Source of the DNA: Calamus simplicifolius
Taxonomy: Eukaryota > Streptophyta > Magnoliopsida > Arecales > Arecaceae
Length of the DNA: 64,000 nucleotides
Direction of reading: 5' to 3'
Assembly (NCBI GenBank): GCA_900491605.1
Contig: UESW01001673.1
Location: 237,792-301,791 of the forward strand
Positions 24,536-35,300 of the stretch are shown here, piece after piece; within the stretch, counting starts at the first letter, position 1; each line of letters starts with the position of its first letter. The translations under genes and the position numbers were made by a program. The notes beneath the pieces are model-generated. The model did no database searches and was not told the DNA's origin. It worked only from the letters and a program-made list of their open reading frames with translations.

Positions 24536-24543
24536 TGACGTCA
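24536..24543. promoter_or_regulatory. TGACGTCA palindrome upstream of OTU gene
   Basis: Perfect CRE/as-1-type bZIP core (TGACGTCA) at the start of the GC-rich stretch (24536-24940) that looks like the promoter and first leader exon of the OTU gene. Function is inferred from motif and position only. Confidence 0.4.
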
Positions 24544-26341
24544 TCAAACGGCGTCGGAAGCGAACGCAACCTCCGGCGGCACACGGCGGAAATCTCTGCC
24601 GGGTCTTCGCTAACGGCGGCCTCAAGCGGAAAAGGAGGGGATACGGCATGGAGAGCCGCTGGGCAGCGCAGGTGGGGCGTCCCGCTCTGCGTCGCCACAA
24701 GCACCTGCACTCAGAACCCAGCCAATCGGAACCGCCATGCGTTTGGGTCCATCTTGTCTGTGGCACGTGGCGTTTTCTTACTGACTGGTATGGGTGCGCG
24801 GAGTGCGTGGGTCCGGGACCGAATGGCTCCTCGACCCCGCGGCTCTCTCACATCGTCCTTCCATCCTGTTACCTTTGTGGGGCCTCGAAGCCATTTTCGT
24901 CTGTCGTCGCTGCTGCCTTTCGCGTCAACTTGCTTGGATTCGAAGTAAGCAAGTGTTTCGATTGGAGGAAGCTTTATCGATTCTTTCTGTTTTCTTTTTG
25001 ATAAGATTAAAATGTCGAATTAAGGTCTTTTTTTCAGCAAAATATTATTGATGGTTTAGGGTTGATTGAAATACGAAGTTTTGTTGATTTTTTTCTTTAA
25101 AATAAGATTGAAATGTCTAATTTAGTTCCTTTTTCAGCAAAATATGATTGACGGTTTAGGGTTGATTGAAACACGAAGTTTTGTTGATTTTTTCCTTTTT
25201 GTATTTTGGTAGTGTCACTTTTTAAAAATATTTTTGCTTCCGCTTCGTTTCCTCAATTCGATGAGGTGTAATGTTGTGTTTTAATCGATTCGTTATAATT
25301 TTCTTATTCATTTTTTTGGTTTCTGATGCAATTTGATTTCTTTTGGAAAAAAGTGATAACATCGATCAATTTGATGGAGTTCTGATTCTATTATTTGAAA
25401 TTCTAGAATTATTAAATATCGAACCTTTTATACCAACTGATTTTACTGATGTAAAACTTCAAACTATAATATTTAATCTTGTGCTAGCGTTTTTGTAAGA
25501 GATGTTAGTGCAGAAATTTTTAAATCTTTGTTTGAATTAGCTTATATTTACGTGGACTAATCTTTCAACCATTTCAATTATGGAAAAAAAAGTTTCAGGC
25601 TGAGGCAACATATTTATTATTTATGTGGTAATGAAATAGGATTAGTTTGTAATGTGTTGCAGGAGTTCCTGCTCACTTTAGAACAATGATGACTAAGTAG
25701 CCTATTTTGGTGGAGAGGAAATTGGAATTCTCCTCGAGGGGATCCAGTTACTTTGGCCACTGATTAAACATGGTTTGAGTTGGTTATGGTGTTTCCAAAA
25801 TCTGTAGCTAAGGCACACATACAGAAACTTGTAGCTGATAAATCTCAGATGCCTGGTTTTACATATAAATTCCTGCATGCACTGTTTAGTTGCTGGCAGA
25901 AAAATTCCTATTTCAGCATTGAAGCATTGACATGGAAACCACATCTCATAACAGATTGCAGGTTGAAAATTAAAGATGATCATAAGAATGTTACTCCAAA
26001 TAGGGATTCAGATAAGCTTTTCCAGAAATGTGAAATATAAGTTATCTCTATAGCTATTTTTGTTAGCTAAATTATTGCATGCCTGTAAATATTATCGGCT
26101 AGAGAAAAGAGTGACATGCCCTTTTTTCATTTCGCCTCTTTTGGTTAGTAATGCCATCGATATATTTCAGGTGCTTTATCTTGTGACCATTCTATTCAAA
26201 GGCGCAGTATTGGATACAATCTACAGTAAATTAGTATGGTCATCGAAAGCATTCTATTATGTTAAGTTCATGGGTCTACAAGCCCTATCGGAATTCTCAT
26301 TTATGTGACACTGTTCTGCAGGGTGATCTTATCTAAAACTG
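24544..26341 (+). other. 5' leader exon(s) and leader intron(s) of OTU gene
   Basis: A GC-rich segment (24544-24943) ends at a good donor (GAA/GTAAGC, 24944) and is followed by T-rich intron-like DNA. An acceptor (ctgttctgcag) ends at 26321, 20 nt upstream of the ATG at 26342. An additional leader exon may start after the acceptor gtgttgcag near 25662. Exact leader structure needs transcripts. Confidence 0.45.
25003..25200 (+). repeat. Tandem duplication, two copies of ~101 bp
   Basis: The block starting aagattaaaatgtcgaatta (25003) is repeated from 25104 (aagattgaaatgtctaattt), including the shared ggtttagggttgattgaaa and acgaagttttgttgatttt segments. It lies in the OTU leader intron. Confidence 0.9.
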
Positions 26342-29300
26342 ATGATTATATATGAGCAAGATCCTGATGTCATTAGGTGGGGTCTCCATCTTCTTCAAGT
26401 TGACCCCTCTTCAAATTCTGAGTGCTGTGGGACTGCTCATCCAAATGATGCTGATGTTTATAACGGGGATTGCACTAGGGAAAGCGATGTAAGAGGTGAT
26501 CATACTAATGTAGAGAATGATGAAGTTATTGCCCGAGCTCTTCAGGAAGAGTTTTCACAAGTTGCTGTTGCAGAAGCATCTGGACCTTCAGGTGCAGCTG
26601 AAGAGAAGTGGCAAGCATCTGTCCTTGCACAAGATTGGTTTGTTCCACCTATGGGTGATTCTATTTCAGGTTTACAGATCATTGGAACTGTCTATTTTAT
26701 TGTCCGGTATTCTACATAAATTTCTGTTCTTCTTGCTTTTCTTTTATATCATCAACCATGTTTATTTTATTCAGTGCCTCTTCATAAAGGGGCTGAAGAT
26801 ATGGACAGTTTGTGTTCAAGCCCTGGCGAAAAGTTATGTGAAGGTGATGAGTATTCAATAGATCCTACAGATGATTTTTCACATTAGATGGTGAAGTAGG
26901 CAAGAGACTAAATCAGATGGTTCCTGTCCGTGTAAGTTCTACTGTATGCATGGAGTTTCTATTAAAAGTTTTCTTGAACTATATATGACAGGAAGAATTT
27001 CTTTAAAGAAAGAAAGAAAGCAAGGATTTTTGGATGCTTTCCCAGTGAGACATATCTAGGAGTTGTATAAAACAGAGATGGGTGAATCTTGTTAGTCTTG
27101 TAGTCCCTGATAAATCAGGAGTTTGTAAATTGCTTTCTGAACTAATTTCACTGTTCAATAAGTGGAGAAGTCACCCCAATTGAGTATCTAACTGCTCAAC
27201 CTGTTGCCTGGTGAATTTACATTATTATCCTTGTATAACATTAGTCAGCATAAAGTTTAAAAGCTATCTGCTGAAAACAAGCAAATATCCCTTTTAGGCT
27301 CAGGCAATCAAAAGATATTGAGTGTCTTGAGGATAGTTATTACTTTGTCTGACTGATATTCTCAGACTCAAATATGTTCAAATTGTTTTTTTCGGAAAAT
27401 TATCAACCTTACTGTTACCTTGCACATGCATGTTTTATGCTCATAGACATGCATCATATAACTTATTTAGGCTTTTTTTTCTTATCTATTAAGTGAAGTA
27501 ACTTTTGAGTTGACAAATTACAGAATTTCTCTGTTTATAATTCATAAAAATCTATATGCATGCTACGCAATTTTGATCAATTTCTTTCATTAGCATTGTT
27601 TCATCTTGTGAAGAAACTTGGTTTTTGATAACATTTTTTTTAGTTATGCTGTACTTTTTTGCATTTCCAAAGAGTAGTTTAAAGATTTGTATGAGGAACT
27701 AGTTAGTATTCTCTGAATTTCTTGCATGCAGCATGTTCCTAAAATTAATGGGGAAATTCCATCTGCTGATGAAGCCATTACTGATCACCAAAGGCTTCTT
27801 GATAGGTATGACCTCTAGCAGTTCAATCTTCAACTTTCCTCAAGAATTACTTTTATTCACTTTTTTAAGCTTTTGTTCTGAAAGTATCATATAAAGATTT
27901 TAATGAACAATTTTGCCTCCCCAATTCAATTCTCATTTGAGTAGTCAGGTTCAATCTTATAAGTGCTAAAGCATCCTTTAGGGTTTTTGTTTTTCTAATA
28001 GATGTTAAAGTGGGGCTAAAATATGGAGTAGTGCCAGGGTTTGGTTTGATGTTTTGTTAATTAATCTAAGATGACTAGAAATTTGTGCTTTTCAAGAGCA
28101 CTGGTGCAAAAACTTTATTGGGCAACTTGACCTCCAGTCCTTCTGTGGACTAGACTAACGATTAGCCCCTATGAACTAGCCGCATAACCTTTAGTCCTTC
28201 TAAATATGGTTATCTTCCTACTGAACACAGTTATTGTGCAGTGAGAGGGATCAAAAATCAAAAATTAAAGAAATTTGATAGTGGACCGGATGTTAATGGA
28301 CCATTATACTCCAGTCCCCTCAAGGGCCAGACATCAATTAAGCCAACTTTATTCTTATGAAAAGGTAATATAGGACTAAAGCGTGCTTTCTAATAAATTA
28401 AGACAAGAAAAAAATGTGGTAGCACAAGAGAATTATTTCAGCAGATAAGATCAGATATTCAGTTCATCAGTTGCTTACAGCTTCCTGTTTGGTCTGAGAT
28501 TGTGGCAGAATTTGATGCTTATACATGCTAATTTGAAAGGGAAAAAAGCCATGACTAAGCTGGCCTGACAACTCCATTTTGGAAGATGTTTCTGAGGTGA
28601 CTTAAAATCTCCAAGTTGATTTTGTTCCAACTTAGGTAGATTATGATCAAAATCCTAGGTGAGCTTTCTTCTTAACATATCGACTCTTTGAGTTAAACAG
28701 GCCTAATTATTAAATCAGACCTGCTGCTTTCTAGTAAACTTGGATGCCATTCGGAGATAATTCTAGGATTTCCAATTTGTTCACGGAGATGAGCACCATA
28801 CGGTAGGCTGGGAAATCTGACTGTAAAAAAAATGTATGATGGTCATTGACTCAGTCATAAGCATTTCAGCAGAAGCTTTTGCATCACGTTATAAGAATAA
28901 TATTTTGATATGGAAATAGAATGTACCTCGACTGACCGGTTAAACCATGACAAGTGAGTGCCTTAAAGACAACTGTTAAATTGTTCCTGGATGCCAGTTT
29001 AAATATACTAATAAGTGGTCTGGGATGGATGTAGTTTTTAACTTAAATATGGAATATGAAGTATATTGAAGTACTTAAATATGGAACATGAAGTATATTG
29101 AAGTCACTAGCATTTCGAAGAAGTGTGTTCATAATGCTAATACCAATAACCGATTTGGAAGCTGATAATAACATGTACTTCTGCCCTCATTTAATTGCTA
29201 ATACAGATGCAACCATCAATACCTGTCCAATTCAACTACAAGCACTACTTCTAGACTGAAAATCCAGATCCCAAGGTTGACATTACATTTTTGTACCTAG

Positions 29301-32300
29301 TGGTTCCAAGAGATGTTCCAATTACAAAATTTCCTTGTTGATCATTAGTTTTCCCATCAGAATAAATAGTTCTCCCATTTAATTCAATGAAAATGTTCTA
29401 TAAATAATTATTTATGTAAGCATATGGTTCAACAAGTCATCATGAAGCTTAAACCTTCTAGATTGTCTTTCTGCTTGGAGATTCTTGTAGGCTTTTGCCT
29501 TTTTTTTTTTTTTTTGATTGTGAAAATTATGCTCTTGTAGGTTGCGGTTATATGATTTGGTTGAACTGAAGGTTCAAGGAGATGGTAACTGTCAGGTGAG
29601 TTACTTGACAAGATTTTGTGTTGATTTGTTGATTTATGTTTCTTGTTTTTCATTATACATGTAGCTCTGACAAAGATGTGATCACGTAGGCATGTCATGC
29701 ATTGCCAGCTTGAATAATGAAATTAGCATCTGACTTCATTGGTCTTTCTACTCAACTTTAAAAGAGTTGGTGCCTAAGGTTTTTTGGTTTCTCTTGTAAT
29801 TCAGCCGTCATATGTACTTGTTAGATGTGTACAGCCCCAATATTTTGCCTTTGGACTGACATCACAATAAATAGCTAAGTTTCTCACGGCCATCACAGTT
29901 GTTGTTTGAGCCATCTCTGATCAAAATATGGATATTGGCTATGAAGCAAAATTTAGAAGACAAGAAGGCTTCATAGTTGGATTTGCTGGGTTATTTTATA
30001 ACCTGCTGTCATATTATCATTCACCCTTCATGAAGGATTAGATAAATGATTGCACCATGAAACCTACAAAGCTAGTTAGTAGGTAGGAAGATCTGCTTCA
30101 CTGGTTAGTCTCATGCAGTCTAGAGCTACCTTTTATGCTTCCCCTGGACTTCTAAACAGTCTCAGATATGGAAGGTTTTGACATAGGGAACTGTGCTCAT
30201 TTCTGAGACAGAAAATGTGTTTGTTCATTGGTTCGTGTTAATGTCATGTTATTTCTAAACTAGCTCTGAAGTTGAGACTCATGTTGTCTAGAGCTACCTT
30301 TTGTAGTTCCCCTGCACATCTCAACAGTCTCAGACAGAGAAGGTTTGGTATGGGGAACTGTGCTTATTTCTGAGGGAGAAAATGTGTTTTGTTGGTCTGT
30401 GCTATTATCATATTCCTTCTAAATTAGTTCTGAAGTTTACTATTTCTTAAATAGGTTATTCCTTTTATCATTGAATTAACTTCTCTTGAATTTATCTTTC
30501 CAGTTCCGAGCACTATCTGATCAGTTCTACCGTACTACTGAGCATCACAAGTTTGTGAGACAAGAAGTTATTAATCAGGTTAGCTCACTTAAGATTGTCC
30601 TAACCTTGTATTCCCACTGATTTTATTTTATCCTTTTGCATTTCTTATTGTTTCATGGTCATGCTAATTCCTGTTTCGGTTTTAATGCTTCATGTCATGC
30701 ACTGATAAATCTCATATTTTTTTTGATCCTCAGCTTCAGTCTCATCCTGAGATCTATGAGGGATATGTTCCAATGGCCTATGACGAGTATCTGAAAAAGA
30801 TGTCCAAGTGTTGCCTCTTTCTTTTAGCTCTTGTCTAATAATTCTTTCAAGGCGTGCTATGTTGGAACTGCACTATAAGATAATTCTCAGGTGTTCTGTT
30901 TCACCATGACAGGAATGGAGAATGGGGTGATCATGTTACGTTACAAGCTGCGGCAGATTCAGTATGCTTAACAATTCCAAGTCATACTTTATATATCTTT
31001 TATACATTCCTTTACTTGAAATTCCTGTTTAATGAAATTGTATCAAAGATCCTTTTCCCATTTGAATGAATTCATCTCCTAGTCTCATATAGATATAGTG
31101 ATTTGGTTCATTTTCAAGAATATCTAGAACCTGTATCCTGTCTAAATTTATGTATGAGTTTTGAGATGGGAATCTTTTGGCATGATCTCCATTCTTTGGG
31201 GAGGAAGGAGGGGCCTCTTGACTAGTTCCGTGAATACAACAATCATAATCTGCAAAAGCAATGCCATTAAGCTGGATTGAAATTTGGTGCCCCAGATTTT
31301 GTCTTTCGACTCTACTGCCCGAGGACTTGCAAGCCAGTCTTCTGGCTGGCTCCCATCCTGGTAGATAGATTTATGTTTAAAGGAAGCCAAAGAATCCATA
31401 TCTTCATAAATCTAGCAGAATAGGCTTCTAGCTATCAAGACTAATGGACTAGCTATTTATATAACATATTATGTTAATCAAGTCTCCTAATAAAACTTTG
31501 CTGTGTGGAACATTTGAGTGGTCAGCCAAAGGCCTTTCTGGTCCTCTCTAAGCTGTTAGCATTATGGATGAGCTCATGATGTACCGGGACCTAGCATAAA
31601 GGATTTTTTCCCTGTTGTTCTAGAGAATGAAGTTGGCTATGCCAGCAGTGTTGTCATGGTGGCAAGTTTCTGTCAAAGTTGGACTTTAACTTCCTCAGTT
31701 TTTCAAGGTAACCAACGGTAATGTTGATGCAGAGGGTCTACATTAAGAAATAGTTACTCTGGTAGACTGTTTTTAGGGCACCACCATAAGAATCAATCTG
31801 CTAAGATCCATGGCAGAACTGTAATATTTTTAGGCTTTTTTTTTTTTTGAAGAATATGGTGGTTATTCACCACCGACCTCCTTTAAGCATTGACGTGGTA
31901 GAAAATTTCTCAATAAGAAAGATACCTAAATCAATAGAAATTTTGTATGTAATCTTGCAAATGACCACATGAAATTAATGCTTTTGAAAGTAAAATTCAT
32001 GAAGACTCACCTTTTGTCTAAGGTTAAAGTAGAATAAGATCCTTTAACCTGATTGTTCAATTTTAGCATGTCAAACATGCTTCTGTAAGCAATTTCATCC
32101 CAATGGATATAATAGGATTTTTGAAAAATGAAGGAGTTTCTGTTGTGTTGAGAAATGCTAAAAGTGTTACACTTTATGGTTAGAAGGGTTTTCAGAGAAG
32201 AGTTGTTCTGGCCCATAGGCTGGAGTGGGGATGGGTGGGTTGATGGTCCTTATTTTTCACATATGGTGACACATTAATATGATCCATTTGTTTTTTTATA

Positions 32301-35300
32301 TAATGCTGCATTAAGCTAATCTTCGTTAAAATCCTCTGCCTAACTTCAGACAAAAATCTAGATTCTGTTATTCCAGCCTCCTTGCATATTTTTATGAAGG
32401 CAAATCATGATTACTCACTTTCTATACTTGCAAAATTCATTATTTAGTTCTTTTGAAGAGGTAAATTCATTAAGGCTGCTTTTTGTCTGAGGTTAAAGCA
32501 GAACAAAACCATTTATCCCAGTTGTTCCACTTTAACCTGTCAAACACACTTCTGTAAGCCATTTCATCCCAAGGGTTGAAGTAGCAATTTTGAACAGTGA
32601 AGTTTCTTTTGTTTCAGGAAATGCCAAGAGTGGTACCCTCAATAGTTAAAAAGAGTTGGTAGAGAAGAGTTTTTTTTTTTGCACAAGAGCCAGGAGAGTG
32701 GGTGTTGATGGTCCTTATTTTTCACACACTGACACCGTTATATGAGCCATTAATTATCTGTATAGAATGTTGCATCTAATTCAATCTCTATTAAAATCTT
32801 CCATGCCTAACTGTAGAAAAAGTCTAGATACTGTTATTCCACCCTCTTACCATCTATTTACCAAGGCAAATCATGATTAATCTCTTTCTCTAGTTGCAAA
32901 AATCATCTCTCAGCGCTTTTGAAGAGCTAAATTCATTAAGGCTGCCTTTTGTCCTGGGTTAAAGTAGAATAAGACTACTTTGGCACAATTGTTTCACTTT
33001 AACAACAACACACTTCTGTCAGTCATTTCATCCCAGAAATAAATTAAAGATTTGGAAAAATGGAAGGGTATCTGTTGTGTTGAGAAATGCCGAAAGTGGT
33101 CCACTCAATGGTTAAAAGAGTTGTTTTGGCACCTGGGCACCTTGGAAGGGGGAGAGTTGATGGTCCTTATTTTTCATGCACACTGATGCCATTATATGAT
33201 CAATTTGTTTTCTGTATAGAATATTGTGTCGAGATTGATCCTCATTAAAATCTTGTACATCTAACTTGAAAAAAAATATCTAGATGATGTTATTGCGGCC
33301 TCATGCCATCTTTTTGCCAAGGCAAATTATAATTAGTTTCTATTGGTTGCAAAATTCATCTTTTTGGCAATAATTTTGTTTATTATTGATACATTACCAT
33401 CAAATGTACAAAGTACTTATAGACCGTTTGGTTCATGGTACTCCACCCTAGTAACGTGAGATTGTCATGCAAATTACCATGTTTAGCAATTAGATAGTAA
33501 TCTGGATGGTAAATTTGATTCTCAATAATTTAAGATTACTATGAATTATGGTAATTTGATTCCCTTTTGAAAGGTGGGTATCTGAAATTACCAAAGTCTG
33601 GTAATCTAGATTATACTTTAACTTTCATATAAATATTTAATATTTAATCTAATTATATATTTAATATGTAAATATTATATATTATAATATTATAAATATT
33701 ATTTAGTTTTTAAATATATAATATATATTAAATATTTGTAATATTTAATATATAATACTTTTAAGATAATTTCATGAAGAATCCTTGCTTTTTACTGGAA
33801 TATTCATATTTGAGGAAAAAAAGATAACTACTTAAAAGACAAAAAGATTTATAATAAAATACAAATCAAATTCAAGATTACGGTAATATAAAATATTGCA
33901 TTTTTGGGAATCTGAGCTAACATCACCAAGGCAAAACAAATATGGTTATCTTGCATTCCTAGGAATATGATTATTAAGTACAAAATTATCATGAATGTAA
34001 AATTCTTAGTAATATTATATTATCACAAACCAAACATCAACTTATTCTACGATGTATATTCGTGAGCATATTATGAGCTTAGATGAAAACATGCAAGAAT
34101 ATTATGAGTTAATAATTATAATTGAAGCTCAACTCAACTCATCTAAGCCTTTTTCCAACTACATGGGGTCGGCTACATGAATCTGCTTCCTCCACTCTAC
34201 TTTATTCAGGACTAAATTGATCATCCTAGCCTTTCACATAGTTTGATTTAATAGATTCATATTTTAAAAGATCTGATGAAGTTTTACACTGGCTATAGCT
34301 ACCTAATGCAACCCTCCTCCTTTATCCGGGCTTGGGACCGGCTTGAGTTAATTGAAGCTACATTACATATTAAAATAATTGGCTTCAATGGCTAGAAAAG
34401 ATAATTATGACGTGTATTTATGGTGTGTGAATGTATCATTTCTTTATATCACTATTCTGAAGTCACTGGTATGCTTGAATATTTACGGAATATTTACAGG
34501 TGTGTTGGTAGGCATATCTATGATTGAGTAACTGCTGTACAAGAAAAAATGAATTTGCACTGCTTACCAATACCCACTTGTTTGTTTTGTACATTAGTAA
34601 ATATTAGCATATAGCTATTAGTATCTTTTGTAGTGTTTCTGGTGGAATGTGACTGAACTTATTTTCCAGACATAAAAGAGGAAAATTAAAAAAAAAGATG
34701 ATAAGTTTATGATGAATAACGGATATGATATTGGTAGAAGGCAAAACGATCCTATCATACTTATATGCCATGTTTTACTCATTACGCATCTATTGAACGG
34801 ATGTCGAGGATCTTTTTTTCTGTATATATAGTTTTTTGCTTTTCACAGATATCTCACACCTTGTTATTTTAAAATGTCATCATTTTCTAGTTTGCTATTT
34901 GGTTGATAAATTTCAGGACATTAGTCTAATGGTTGTGCATATAATTGTGAGATATGCAGTATGGCATCAAAATATTTATCCTAACATCTTTCAAGGATAC
35001 CTGCTATGTTGAGATTCTACCTAATGTTCAGAAGTCTAACCGAGGTACATTTTAATTTTACAGTCAGACGATAAGTTCACAATTTTTAATTTTGTGCCAA
35101 ACTTGAGAAAACATGTGACAATTAAATTTAGAAAAATGTAAAATCATGGTATATGTTTATAGATTTTAAGCTTGCTTTCTTTGCATTGGTTGTGTTCTAT
35201 GAAATTATGGAACTTCAACAATCTTCATGATGATATCTTTTCTATTTTCTATTTTACCACCACACTTCCACTAGTATAACATAAAGACCTATTCTTGGTT

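Noticed and set aside
24460..24948. 162-codon open frame upstream of the OTU gene
   Set aside because: It falls in the GC-rich promoter/leader stretch, has no domain, and ends where a splice donor is expected.
26832..26887. A micro-intron that would remove the OTU frameshift
   Set aside because: The only donor/acceptor pair that could do it leaves an intron of about 47 nt, below the usual plant minimum.
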